Positions 1-10,519 of a stretch of DNA of 64,000 nt are shown here, piece by piece; positions within the stretch are counted from its first letter, which is position 1; each line of letters opens with the position of its first letter. The stretch is from contig JADJDP010000009.1 of NCBI GenBank assembly GCA_016702645.1, positions 1 through 64,000 of the forward strand. Reading direction: 5' to 3'. The DNA is from Flavobacteriales bacterium. Its GTDB lineage: Bacteria; Bacteroidota; Bacteroidia; Flavobacteriales_F; PHOS-HE28. The notes below the pieces were generated by a model. That model worked only from the letters and a program-made list of their open reading frames with translations, ran no database searches and was not told the origin of the DNA. The position numbers were made by a program, and so were the translations under genes.

Positions 1-762
1 CTTCCATCGGCTCATCACCGAGGCACGCTTAAGAACGCGGACAAGGAAGGCGTGTTCCGCGACAACGATGACGTTGTGGTGGAGACGCCCAACAGGAAAG
101 TTCTATCGCCCACCTGCGCACAAGCACCTGAAGGGGATGCTGAAAGCGTACTAGCAATCTCGCCAATGCCGATGACAAGCAGTTCATGCACCCGATGGTG
201 CGCGGCATCATCCTGCACTTCCTTATCGGGTACATCCACCCGTTCGTGGACAGCAATGGGCGAACCGCGAGGGCCTCGTTCTACTGGTACCTGTTGAAGC
301 GCGGCGGCTTGGCTCGTCGAGTTCCTCACCATCTCCAGGATCGTCATAGATGCGCCATCTGAGTACGCGTACGCATACCTCCATACCGAGTACGATGAGA
401 AAATGATCTGCCTACTTCATCGATTTCAACTTGAACGCCATGAACAAAGCCATGGTGGCGCTTAAGGAACACCTCGCTCTCGGAAGATGGAGGAGCGCAG
501 GAAGCTACCGGTGCTACTCAACAACACATCGCTCAACAGCCGCCAAGCAGAGGTGGTGCTCTGGCTCGATCAGGAACCCGCTCGTATGCTCACCCATTAA
601 GGAGGTATCCAACGCCATGCGCACCGCGCTTCAAACCGCCAGGACCGACTTGAATGGAATGGTGGCGGAGGCTTCCTGGACAAGCGCGTGGTAGGGAAGA
701 CTGAGTACTTCTTCGCATCGCCGAACTTTGCGCTCAAGGTGAAAGACGCCGTACGGAGCTAA
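1..762 (+). pseudogene. Fic-family protein, fragmented by frameshifts (5' end outside window)
   Basis: Reading across three frames recovers one continuous protein. It has the Fic catalytic core IHPFVDSNGRTAR (about 234-272; family motif HPFx(D/E)xNGRxxR), a following FYWYLLKRGG helix, and a C-terminal winged-helix region (about 560-700, TIKEVSNA, QTARTDLNGMVAE). It ends with VKDAVRS and TAA at 760-762. Fic enzymes usually transfer AMP to hydroxyl groups of target proteins, and the winged helix suggests a DNA-binding or regulatory module. At least six frame changes occur in 760 bases (near 101, 150, 305, 415, 485, 598 and 690), so no intact product can be read. The N-terminus lies upstream of the window. 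Such density suggests either poor sequence quality here or a decayed gene. Family recognition is firm; status is uncertain. Confidence 0.75.
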
Positions 763-770
763 TAATCACT

Positions 771-2213
771 ATGAACCCAACAGTGGCAACAAGCCTTTCC
801 CCCCACGCCAACTACATCAACGGAACCTGGTCCTTCGAGGGCGATGGCACCTTCAACACGGTCATCGACAAGTACCACGGCACCGAGTTGGCCAGGATCC
901 CGCACGCCACGGAAGCTCAAATGGAAGAAGCCATCGCCGCTGCTTATGCGAGCCGAGATGCCGTGAGGAAATTGAGCGCTGGAGAACGCAGCGCCAAGTT
1001 GGAAGCTCTTGCCGCGTTGATCGCGAAGAACTAGGAGGATCTCGTGATGCTTATCGTGAAGGAAGGTGGAAAGCCCATCGGCTACGCGAAGGCCGAGATC
1101 GCGTTGCATCACAACGGTACGTACAGCGGCTGCGGAAGCACTGCGCTTCACCGGCGAAAGCGTTGCGCTTGACTACGGCGCTGGCGCGGGCAAAACGGCC
1201 TTCACCAAGCGTTTTCCGATCGGTGTCATCGCGGCGATCACGCCTTCAACTTTCCTTGAACCTGGTGCTGCACAAAGTGGCTCCAGCGATGGCGGTAGGC
1301 TGTCCAGTGGTGCTGAAACCGGCGCCGCAAGCACCGCTTAGTTCGTTGGCGTTGGCCAAACTCATCGAGGAGTGGGCTGGCCGAAGGCGCGTTCAGCATA
1401 CTGATGTGCGGTGTGCCCGTTGCCGAGAAACTGGTGAAGGATGAACGTGTGGCCATGCTCAGCTTCACGGGAAGCGACAAGGTCGGCTGGCATCTGAAGA
1501 GCATCTGTGGCAAGAAGAAGGTCGCGCTCGAGCTTGGCGGCAACGCCTCCGTGATCGTGGATGAAGGAGGAGATCTGGCTTCGATCGCCAAGACCGTTGC
1601 TGTTGGAGCGAACACCTATGCGGGGCAGACCTGCATCAGCACGCAGCGCATCTATGTCGTTCAGTCGGTCTTTGAACAGTTCCGTGATCTGCTGGTGAAG
1701 GAATACGCCGAACTGAAAGGAGGGGATCCGAGCGATGCGTCGGTAATGGTCGGGCCGATCATCGACAAGGGCCACTACGACCGCATCGCTAGTTGGGTGG
1801 ATGAGGCCCTGAAGGGAGGCGCTGAGATCCTCGCCGGTGGCAAGCCCGTGGACCTGGCGCGGAACATCTACGCCGCAACGCTGCTCACCAACACGCGCCA
1901 CGAAATGCGCGTGAACTGCGCCGAGGTCTTCGGCCCGGTGGCCATTCTTGAAGCTGTGGCGGACTTCGGCGAAGCGGTCGCCCAGGTGAACAACAGCACC
2001 TATGGTCTTCAGGCTGGCGTGTTCACCAATTCCGTGGCGAACATGAAGCGGGCCCACGATGAGTTGGAGGTCGGCGGCATCATCATCAACAACGTGCCTG
2101 GGTTCCGGCTGGACAGCATGCCTTATGGGGGCATCAAGGACAGCGGTCTGGGACGGGAGGGGGTGAAATACGCCATGGAAGAGATGAGCGAGCCCCGGTT
2201 GCTGGTGTACTGA
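771..2213 (+). pseudogene. NAD(P)-dependent aldehyde dehydrogenase, interrupted
   Basis: Starts with MNPTVATSLSPHANYINGTW and ends at a TGA at 2213. Stitching frames gives a standard aldehyde dehydrogenase of about 480 residues. It has an N-terminal NAD-binding segment (FPIGVIAAITP, then LNLVLHKVAPAMAVGCPVVLKPA), the general-base segment LELGGNAS (about 1527-1550) and the catalytic cysteine in GQTCIS (codon near 1632). It would oxidise an aldehyde to the acid with NAD(P)+. Breaks: a TAG in place of a likely AAG at 1032-1034, a frame change near 1105, two near 1250-1265 and one near 1385. The 1404-2213 portion with all catalytic residues is open. The second aldehyde dehydrogenase at 10.5 kb belongs to a different subfamily. 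Substrate cannot be assigned. Clustered errors continue from the Fic fragment just upstream. Confidence 0.8.
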
Positions 2214-2335
2214 CCGGTTCTTCGGTTTGCTCATGCCCGGCGACTGCCTTAGATTGGTCAGGTTATAAGCACCCTGCCGGTCGTCCTGTTGAGCCGTGCG
2301 TGTTGATCCGACCGGTCGTTCCAAATCCGTAGACC

Positions 2336-5300
2336 ATGCGTTTCATTACCGCCAATCGAAAGTCCATCATCGTTCTGTGCGCCATGAGCTTGTTGGCGAG
2401 CCTATCGGCCTTCAATAACGAAGATGAAGTGTTCACAAGCGAACGCTCAGGCAACAGCGTTCCCGCGAGCAGCTTCACCAATTTCGAATCGGCGCATGTG
2501 AGCCCCATTGCCATTACACCCAATGGCGAGAAACTGCTGGCCGTGAACACTGCGAACAATAGCTTGGAGGTCTTCACCCTGTCAGAAGCAGGCATGGTGC
2601 ATTTCGCCACCATTCCCGTGGGTCTCGACCCGGTGACGGTGCGTGCCCGCACTGACAACGAAGCCTGGGTGGTTTGCCAAGTAAGCGACGAGATCAGCAT
2701 CGTAGACCTCACCTTGAAAGCGACCATCCGCAGCCTCGATACCAAGAACGAGCCCGCCGACCTGGTCTTCGCGGGATCCCCACAAAAGGCCTATGTGAGT
2801 TGCGCGGAACGCGAGAGCATCCTGGTGTTCGATCCGGCGAACTTGGGTACGGCACCGGCCGAGATCCTCCTGAAAGGTGAGCAGCCGCGGGCGCTTGCCG
2901 TAAGCCCCAATGGCAACACGGTCTATTGCGCGTTCTTCGAAAGTGGGAACGCCACCACGGTCCTCAATGGGAACAACTTCTTCAACTTCCAGCACGGTAC
3001 GTTCGCCGGAGGCGTTCCGCGCAAGGGAATTTGTTCTCCCCAGGGTGGTTGCACAGTGATCCCGAACGATGTGACCAATCCAGCTGGCCCATACGGCGGT
3101 GCGGTGAATGCGGCTGCAGGCATCATCGCGAATTCCGGGTCAGGCTTCCAGCCACCACTGAACGGTGCGAACCCACCTACCCCGGAGAGCAAGAGCTTGA
3201 TCGTGCGCAAGAACGCCGCCGGCAACTGGATGGACGACAACGGCGGGAACTGGAACGCGTTGGTCTCCGGCTCCGCCGCGGGTAAGGCGCGCATGACCGG
3301 CTGGGATATGCCGGATCGTGATGTGGCTATCATCGCAACGAGCAACAACGCCGTGAGCTACAAGAGCACGCTGGGAAACATCCTCATGGCCATGAGCGTG
3401 AAGCCTGCCACCGGGGAGCTCTTCGTCGTGGGCACCGATGCCACCAACGAGGTCCGCTTTGAACCCAACCTCAATGGCAAGTTCCTGCGGGTGAACGTCT
3501 CTCGCTTCATGCCGCCATCGGGCGCAGCTACCATCACCGACCTGAACCCGCACATCAATTACTCCACGCATACGAGCGCGCCCGCTGTTCGCCAGCAGTC
3601 CATCGGCGATCCGCGCGGCATCGCCTGGCGCGCCGATGGCAGCAAGGCCTATGTGACGGGCATGGGCTCCAACAATGTGATCACCATCAACGGTACAGGC
3701 GCACGCACCACGCCAACACCTATTGTGGTGGGCGAGGGACCCACGGGCATCGTCATTGATGAGGCACGCCAGCGCGCTTATGTGATCAACAAGTTCGGGG
3801 CGAGCATCTCCACCATCGATCTCGCAACGGATAAGGAAGTGTCACGCACGGGCTTTTTCGATCCCACTCCGCTGGTGATCAAGACCGGCCGCAAGCACCT
3901 CTACAACACGCACACCGGTAGCGGTCACGGCCACATCAGTTGCGGTTCCTGCCATGTGGATGCCCGCTGGGACCGGCTCGCTTGGGACCTCGGCGACCCA
4001 TCGGGCGCAATGTCGCTTGTGGACGGAAAGAGCTTCCATCCGCTCAAGGGCGTAAAGACCACGCAATTCCTCATCGACATCATCGGTCGCGGACGAGGCA
4101 ACCTGCACTGGCGCGGCGACAAGGGCGGATTCCAGGATTTCGCGGGTGCCTTCGAGCATCTCCAGGGGCTGGACGCACCCATGGACGTGGTAAGCATGCA
4201 AGAGTTCTCGGATTTCCTTGCGCCTTGCTGGTACGTGCCGAACCCATACCGCGTGTTGCGTCCGGATGACGGGACCGTTACCCGCATGAACGCTATCGGT
4301 GTGCGCGGGACGGGCATTTCCATGCAAACCGTTCCGGACGCGGTGGACCTGTTCGTTGCCATGAACGTCAATTGTGCACATTGCCACAATGCACAGACGG
4401 GGCGGGGTGAACTGGTGGGGAACGCGAATGTGGCGGGGACAGGTGCAGGCACCCTTGTGGACTTCACCCTGAACCGCAACATGGCTAGCGACCTGCGCAG
4501 CAGCTACCGGAAGATCGGCTTCTTCTACAACACCACCGAATGCACCTCGGGTTTCGGCCTCATGAGCGAGGGCGTTATGGAAACGTGGTTCAATGATGCT
4601 GGAGTAGGCGGCCCGGGAGCGCCACAAGGCTACTTCGGCGATTACGAGCCGGAGATCCTGAGTTGGTCCGGCGGGATCTTCCGATCCAATTGCAGTGCCT
4701 GCCTCGACGACTTCCCATTGTCCGACGAGCAAGTGAACGATGTGCAGGCCGGTGTAGGCTTGCGCACACTCGGAACGGTTCGTCGGCACGGACGCACAGA
4801 TCCAGACCCTGTTCCGATTGGTGAATGACCGGCCTACGGAGTACGCCTGGTGGTCAAAGGACTTTGGCTCGGCGTGCCGCGGGTTTCTATTACAACCCCA
4901 TAGCAGGTACCAGCCCCGGAACCTACCAGCCCGACCAGAACGGCGCCGGAACAGTGACCCACACCGCATTGCTTGCGAGTGCCGCCGTTACGGGCAACCC
5001 GCTCACATGGACCTTGGTACACCCCTCCACCAAGATCCGTCACGGTGTTGACCGCGACATGGATGGCGTGTGGGACTTCACCGATGGCGATGCCGAGCTC
5101 GATCTCACTCTCTTCCTCGAAGGCCCCATGAACGGCAGCGTTATGCGCAGCGATCTGAAGACGGCTGATCTCTTACCCGCTGCCGATCCATATGGACAAG
5201 GCAACACCGCCAGCCAAGCCTTGCTCGCACGCGCTGGCACCAATGCACCTGTGGATTGGGTGATGGTGCAACTTCGCAACAACGCCAGTCCTACGACGGT

Positions 5301-5796
5301 AGTGGACGAGATGGCCGCGATGGTCCTCGCAAATGGCAAGGTGGTGATGGCCAACGGCGAAAGCCCCTTGTACTTCGCCGATGCACCTCGTGGCCAGTAC
5401 CGCGTGGCGGCATGGCACCGCAACCATTTGGCGGCGATGACGGCAACCTCCACTCAACTGGGCACTGGGGTGAGCAGTGTCAACTTCGGTGATCCTGCAC
5501 TTTCGATGTACGGTACCGAACCGCGACGGATACTCGGTGGCATCGCCGTGCTATGGGCCGGTGATGTGGACGGTAATGGCACACTACGATACACCGGCCA
5601 GGACAACGACCGGGATCCCATCCTCACGCGGATCGGTGGCATGGTGCCCACGAACAGTGTCACGGGTTACCATCCGGAAGACGTGAACTTGGACGGTGTG
5701 GTGCGCTACGTTGGCGCGGCCAACGACCGCGATCCGATCTTGCAGGGCATCGGAGGGACCGTGCCAACGCTCACGCGAACGGAGCAGTTGCCCTGA
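2336..5796 (+). CDS. Secreted beta-propeller / di-haem cytochrome / dockerin-like protein (frameshifted)
   Basis: About 1,150 residues if two indels near 4780 and 4855 are repaired. Residues 1-25 look like an export signal. Residues about 40-520 contain YVTN-type propeller blades (ALAVSPNGNTVYCAF, GIAWRADGSKAYVTG, GPTGIVIDEARQRAYVIN). Two c-type haem sites follow, CGSCH (residues 536-540) and CAHCH (680-684), in a stretch resembling di-haem cytochrome/peroxidase-like proteins. The C-terminus carries two copies of a dockerin-like calcium loop, GDVDGNG...NDRDPIL and EDVNLDG...NDRDPIL (about 5560-5760). It likely acts in the periplasm or at the surface, binding haem covalently, with possible oxidase or electron-transfer activity. 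No type IX sorting domain is visible. A hairpin terminator follows directly. The architecture is read from the sequence; the function is inference. Confidence 0.75.
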
Positions 5797-5812
5797 GTTG
5801 GACCATTGTCAG

Positions 5813-5850
5813 GAAGGCCGGACGTCAAGCGTTCCGGCCTTCTTCTTTGG
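5813..5850 (+). terminator. Intrinsic terminator after the cytochrome gene
   Basis: Perfect 10-bp stem (GAAGGCCGGA at 5813-5822, TCCGGCCTTC at 5833-5842) with a 10-nt loop, followed on the plus strand by TTCTTT. It sits 16 bp after the plus-strand stop and overlaps the 3' end of lpxD on the other strand. Confidence 0.7.
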
Positions 5851-6859
5851 CGGCCTTCTCCAATTTCTCCACGCGTTCCACCAACGCATCGAGATTCCTG
5901 AAGTGGATGTAGCTCTTGCGGTACTTCTGCACTTCGAAGGCTGGTGAGCCCATGTACGCTTCTCCCGGCTTCGTGTTCTTGCTGATGCCGCTTTGCGCCG
6001 CGATGATCGTACCATCCGCGATCTTCAGGTGACCGATGATGCCCACCTGTCCGCTGAACATGCAGTTCTTGCCGATCTTGGTGGAACCCGCCACGACACC
6101 ACCGGCCGCGTAGTACGTGTTCTCCCCCACCTCCACGTTGTGCGCGATGTGGATCAGGTTGTCGAATTTGACGCCCTTGCGCAGGATCGTGCTGCCCAGC
6201 GTGGCGCGGTCGATCGCGCAGTTGGCGCCGATCTCCACCTCGTCCTCGATCACCACATTGCCGATCTGCGGGATCTTGGCACCACCATCCGGACCCGTCG
6301 CGAAACGGAAGCCATCACTGCCGATGACCGTGCCGCTATGGATGATGCACTTCGCTCCCACCGTGCAGTCCGAATAGATCTTCACCCCCGCGAACAACGT
6401 CGTGTTCTCGCCGATGGTGACGTTGTCGCCGACGTAGCACTGCGGATAGATCTTCACGTTGTTCCCGAGCCGGACGTTCTCGCCGATGAACGCGAGCGCA
6501 CCGACATAACAGTTCTCCCCCAGCTTCGCGCTGCCGGAGATAGCTGCTTGTGGTGAAACACCTTTCTTGTCCAGCTTGATGGTGTTGTACATCTCCAACA
6601 CCCTGGCAAAAGCTCCCTGCGCATCGGCCACCCGAACGAGCGTGGTCTTCACCGGTGCCGCAAGGGAGAAGTCCTTCCCGATGATCACCACGCTCGCCGT
6701 GGTGTTGTACACGTATTGCGTGTAGGCCGGATTGGCCAGGAAGGAAAGCGTGCCCGAGCCACCCTCTTCGATCTTGGAAAGTTTGCTCACGGTGGCGCTG
6801 GGGTCGCCTTCCACGGTGCCCTGCAGGAGCTGCGCGATCTGTGCTGCTGTGAATTGCAT
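5825..6859 (-). CDS. lpxD: UDP-3-O-acylglucosamine N-acyltransferase
   Basis: 344 residues starting MQFTAAQIAQLLQGT. LpxD adds the second hydroxy-acyl chain, from acyl-ACP, to UDP-3-O-acyl-glucosamine in lipid A synthesis at the cytoplasmic face of the inner membrane. An N-terminal uridine-binding domain (residues about 1-105) is followed by a left-handed beta-helix of hexapeptide repeats (for example VYIGENVRLGNNVKIYPQC-type rungs, about 110-290). The expected catalytic histidine lies in LIHIAHNVEVG, and a C-terminal helix ends the protein. Length fits the family. The frame extends upstream but homologues begin at MQF, and a -7 promoter box lies 4 bp before this ATG. Divergent from uvrC. Evidence that the cell has a lipopolysaccharide outer membrane. 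Confidence 0.95.
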   Translation of the reverse strand: MQFTAAQIAQLLQGTVEGDPSATVSKLSKIEEGGSGTLSFLANPAYTQYVYNTTASVVIIGKDFSLAAPVKTTLVRVADAQGAFARVLEMYNTIKLDKKGVSPQAAISGSAKLGENCYVGALAFIGENVRLGNNVKIYPQCYVGDNVTIGENTTLFAGVKIYSDCTVGAKCIIHSGTVIGSDGFRFATGPDGGAKIPQIGNVVIEDEVEIGANCAIDRATLGSTILRKGVKFDNLIHIAHNVEVGENTYYAAGGVVAGSTKIGKNCMFSGQVGIIGHLKIADGTIIAAQSGISKNTKPGEAYMGSPAFEVQKYRKSYIHFRNLDALVERVEKLEKAAKEEGRNA

Positions 6860-6863
6860 GCGA

Positions 6864-6871
6864 GCAAGGTA
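6864..6871 (-). promoter_or_regulatory. -7 box (TACCTTGC) for lpxD
   Basis: Matches the bacteroidetal TAnnTTTG-type -7 element in 7 of 8 positions. Only 4 nt separate it from the lpxD ATG, so the transcript would start at or beside the start codon. Confidence 0.55.
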
Positions 6872-6910
6872 TCCACCGTAGTTCGAAGTCGAATGATCTT
6901 TGGCGCTCCC

Positions 6911-8708
6911 ATGCCCGCCATCGACGTCCACGACAAGGTCCGCCTGCTGCCGCACAGCCCCGGGGTGTACCAGTTCTTCGACTTCAGTGGCCGCATCATC
7001 TACATCGGCAAGGCCAAGGACCTGCGCAACCGCGTGGGCAGCTATTTCAACAAGCAACGTTACGAGACGGGCAAGACCGCCAAGCTGGTGGCGAACATCG
7101 TCGATCTGAAGGTCATCCTCGTGGAGACGGAGTTCGACGCGCTGCTGTTGGAGAACTCACTGATCAAGCAGCATCAGCCGCGCTACAACGTGGCCCTGAA
7201 GGATGACAAGAGCTATCCGTGGATCCGCATCCGCAACGAGCGTTTTCCGCGCGTGGAAGGCATGCGCAACCCGGTGGACGATGGTTCCGAATACTATGGA
7301 CCCTACGCGAGCGGCCGGGTGATGAAGACCGTTGTGGAACTGGTGAACAGCATGTACAAGCTCCGCACCTGCAACTACGAGTTGAGCCAAAAGAACGTGG
7401 AACGGGGCAAGTACAAACGCTGCCTGGAATACCACATGGGCAACTGCAAGGCACCGTGCGAAGGGCTCCAGAGCGTGGAGGAATACGATACCAACATCAA
7501 GCAGATCCGCCAGATCGTGCGCGGCCGGACAAGGGGTGTGGCGAAGCTGCTGAAGGAACAGATGCTCGTGCTCTCGGATTCGCTCGAGTTCGAGAAAGCG
7601 GAGGTCGTTCGCCAGCGGATCGAACAGCTGGACCGCTACCAAGCGCGCAACACCATCGTGCATGCCGACATCGGCGATGTGGACGTGTTCGCCCTGGCGC
7701 ACGATGCGGGCGGCGCATGCGTGAACTACCTGCGTGATCGACGGCGCGGTGGTGCATGGTATAACCGTGGAGTTGAAACCGAAGTTGGAAGAGACCCAAG
7801 CCGAACTTCTCCAGCTGGCTATCGTGGAATTGCGCGAGCGCTTCAAGAGCACCGCACCCGAAGCCATTGTGCCGTTCGACCCCGGCATTGAAATGCCAGG
7901 TATCGTCTTCAACGTAGCACAGCGCGGCGACAAGAAAGCCCTGCTCGATCTGAGCGAGCGCAATGCGCGCTACTTCCTCCTGGACAAACGCAAACAAGAG
8001 AAGCTGGTGGATCCCGAAGCCGCCACCAACCGTATCCTGGAACAACTCAAGCAGGATCTGCGCCTGAACGAGTTACCGCGCCACATCGAATGCTTCGACA
8101 ACAGCAACACCCAGGGCACCGATCCGGTGAGCGCTTGCGTGGTCTTCAAGGACGCCAAGCCGAGCAAAAAGGATTACCGCCACTTCAATATCCGCACGGT
8201 GGAGGGACCGGATGATTTTGCGAGCATGGAAGAGGCCGTGGAACGACGCTACACACGGCTCATCAGTGAGGACGAACCATTGCCACAACTGGTGGTGGTT
8301 GATGGTGGTAAAGGTCAGTTGCATGCCGCGATGAACGTCTTCGATCGACTCGGGCTTCGGGGTAAAGTGGCGCTGGTAGGTATCGCCAAACGCTTGGAGG
8401 AGCTCTACTTCCCGGAGGATCCAGTACCACTCCACATCGACAAGCGCAGCAGCAGCTTGAAGGTGATCCAGCACATGCGCAACGAGGCGCATCGCTTCGG
8501 GATCACGCACCACCGGGGCAAGCGCAGCAAGCGCATCGTGCGCACCGGTCTCGAAGGCATTGCGGGCATTGGTCCAAGCACTGCCCAGAAACTGCTCACG
8601 CGCTTCGGAAGCATCAAGGGCGTGAAGGATGCCATGCCCGAGGATGTGATCGCGGAGATCGGGGCGAAGAAGGCGGAGGTGGTGTTCAAGGCGCTGGCAT
8701 CCGCGTAG
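6911..8708 (+). CDS. uvrC: Excinuclease ABC subunit C (one frameshift)
   Basis: About 600 residues. UvrC makes the dual incisions in nucleotide excision repair together with UvrB. Visible parts: GIY-YIG nuclease domain (residues about 12-95; HSPGVYQFF, IIYIGKAKDLRNRV), UVR UvrB-binding motif (about 200-235; LEFEKAEVVRQRIEQ), RNase H-like second nuclease domain (ECFDNSNTQGTDPVSACVV, VVDGGKGQLHAA) and a C-terminal helix-hairpin-helix (LEGIAGIGPSTAQKLL). The frame breaks at about 7733 (...VNYLR / VIDGAVVHG...). Both halves are well conserved, so this looks like a sequencing indel. The start at 6911 leaves 16 residues before PGVY as in homologues; an upstream ATG at 6893 is the alternative. Divergent from lpxD with about 50 bp between. 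Confidence 0.93.
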
Positions 8709-8713
8709 GCTTC

Positions 8714-8721
8714 TACCTTGG
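8714..8721 (+). promoter_or_regulatory. -7 box (TACCTTGG) for the DUF3667 gene
   Basis: TAnnTTTG-like element 4 nt upstream of the ATG at 8726 and immediately after the uvrC stop. The spacing implies a leaderless transcript. Confidence 0.5.
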
Positions 8722-8725
8722 CCGA

Positions 8726-9481
8726 ATGGAGCCTTGCGCCAATTGCGGAACCTCTTTCGATAGCGCCTATTGTCCCGCGTGCGGCCAGAAGCGGCACAAA
8801 CCCGGCATCCGGCTCGTGGAGGTCGTGCATGAGTTCTTTGGCACGATCACACACGCGGAAGGTCCTTTCCTACAAACCCTGCTCGGCTTCTTCCGTGGAC
8901 CAGGAGCGATGACCAGGGCCTACATCGCAGGCAAACGCAAGGCCTTCGTGCCACCTGTGCGATACTTCATCGTCGGCATCGGTTACTACTACCTCATCCG
9001 TTTCTTCTTCAACTGGGATCCGGTGGATAGTGCGATGGACGCGGCTGGCGCGGAGCGGACAGTGGAGACCGGCGTGCTGCGCGTGAACCATTGGATGTCC
9101 CAGCATGTGAACCTGCTCCTGCCGATCCTCATCATCGTCCTTTCCACTTTCGATCGTGTGCTTTTCCCGCGCACCAAGCTGAGCTGGGTGGAGCGGTACG
9201 TCCATTACCTCTTCGCCGCAGGCACCTACCTCATCGTCGCTACCACCTTGCTGCCCTTGAGCATCCTGTGGCCCGCAATGCAGATCCTCAACTTCCTGGT
9301 CATCTTCGGCATCATCATCTGGGCCTGCATCAGCGTGCATGGCGGCGGGGCATGGACCTCCATCAAGGCGGTGGTGATGGTACCGGTCAGCTTCGTCCTC
9401 TACGTCATGCTCTGCACGGTATTGGTCGCGCTCATGCTGGGGGTGCCGTTGAGCGAGATGGTCGTTCGACAGGCTCCTTGA
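8726..9481 (+). CDS. DUF3667 zinc-ribbon membrane protein
   Basis: 251 residues. It opens with a four-cysteine zinc ribbon (PCANCGTSF, YCPACGQK; residues 2-21), then the HEFFGTI...FLQTL...GPGAMTRAYIAGKRKAFVPPVRYF block typical of DUF3667. Four to five hydrophobic helices follow (about residues 75-92, 125-140, 155-180, 190-207 and 215-240). The fold is an inner-membrane protein with a cytoplasmic N-terminal ribbon; the molecular role of this bacteroidetal family is unknown. It stands between uvrC and a glycosyltransferase and has its own -7 box, so co-transcription with uvrC is not required. Family assignment is from motif memory. Confidence 0.75.
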   Translation: MEPCANCGTSFDSAYCPACGQKRHKPGIRLVEVVHEFFGTITHAEGPFLQTLLGFFRGPGAMTRAYIAGKRKAFVPPVRYFIVGIGYYYLIRFFFNWDPVDSAMDAAGAERTVETGVLRVNHWMSQHVNLLLPILIIVLSTFDRVLFPRTKLSWVERYVHYLFAAGTYLIVATTLLPLSILWPAMQILNFLVIFGIIIWACISVHGGGAWTSIKAVVMVPVSFVLYVMLCTVLVALMLGVPLSEMVVRQAP

Positions 9482-9493
9482 ATTCCGGTCCGC

Positions 9494-10499
9494 TTGAGCG
9501 CCCCGGCCGTTTCCATCCTTCTTCCTTTCCGCAATGCGGCTGTCACTCTCGATGCCGCCATTGCGAGCATCGTCGCACAGTCATTCTCGGAGTGGAAGCT
9601 ATTGCTGGTCGACAATGCGAGCACCGATGCCAGCACAGCCATTGGGGAACGATGGTCCGGACATGACCCACGGATCGAACTCCTGCATGAACCCCGCATC
9701 GGCATCGCCCACGCGCTCAACACGGGCCTGACAAATACAACCGCGCCCTTCATCGCCCGCATGGATGCCGATGACATCAGCCATCCCGAGCGTTTGGCAA
9801 AGCAGCTCGCGTACATGGAAACACATCGGGAGGTCGGTGTACTGGGTACACGCACATCCTTCGCCACCACGGTGCGGAAGAGCAGCGGCATGCGCTGGTT
9901 CGTTGACTGGCAGAACGCGATCATGACACCGCACGAACACTATGTGAAACGTTTCGTGGATGCTCCGCTCGCACACCCCACGGTCATGTTCCGCCGCGAA
10001 TTGGTAAATGCTGCATGGCGGCTATTCCACCGACCCGCTACCAGAGGACCACGAGCTTTGGTTGCGCTGGATGGATGCGGGTGTGCGCTTCGCGAAGCTG
10101 CCAGAGGAACTGCTCACTTGGCATGATCATGGCGCACGCCTCAGTCGCACGCATCCCAACTACAGCGTCGATGCCTTCTTCACCACCAAGGCGAAGTGGC
10201 TGGCGAAATGGATGGCCCGTAAACTGAACGGCAGGCCAGTGATCATCGCTGGAACGAGCGGGCTTTGCCGTGATCGCGCAAGGTTGCTCGAAGCGAACGG
10301 CATCCACGTACATGCCTTCACGGATGTGAGACCGCGTAAAGTGCCGGGCGGCGCCTTCATCCCGCACGATGAACTTCCTCCTTCCGGCGAAGCCTTCATC
10401 GTCTCCTTCATCAGCCAGCGAGGTACCGGTGATCGCATCGCAACCTTCCTCGCATCGCGCGGTTTGATCGAGGGTGCGGACTTCATCCTCGCGGCCTGA
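9494..10499 (+). CDS. Family 2 glycosyltransferase (one frameshift)
   Basis: About 335 residues. The GT-A fold starts SAPAVSILLPFRNAAVTLDAAIASI, with the nucleotide-binding segment LLLVDNASTD and the metal-binding ARMDADDISHP (residues about 85-95). After a frame break at about 10005-10015 it continues LHGGYSTDPLPEDHELWLRW, giving the ED acidic motif of family 2 enzymes. A C-terminal Rossmann-like tail follows (VIIAGTSGLCRDRARLLEANGI). It would transfer a sugar from a nucleotide sugar to glycan or polysaccharide; acceptor unknown. TTG at 9494 is the only plausible start, 12 bp after the DUF3667 stop. The tail lacks membrane helices, so the enzyme is cytosolic or peripheral. Confidence 0.85.
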
Positions 10500-10506
10500 A
10501 CGAAGC

Positions 10507-10514
10507 TACCTTGC
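10507..10514 (+). promoter_or_regulatory. -7 box (TACCTTGC) for aldehyde dehydrogenase
   Basis: TAnnTTTG-like element 5 nt before the ATG at 10520. This proximity supports ATG 10520 over the in-frame TTG at 10511. Confidence 0.5.
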
Positions 10515-10519
10515 TGGCG

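Noticed and set aside
1..762. Fic protein as a functional toxin or AMPylation system
   Set aside because: Only fragments in different frames are present and no antitoxin-like small gene is visible next to it.
3842..4969. A 375-codon minus-strand open frame
   Set aside because: Shadow of the haem-binding region of the plus-strand cytochrome gene; no signal peptide or known motif.
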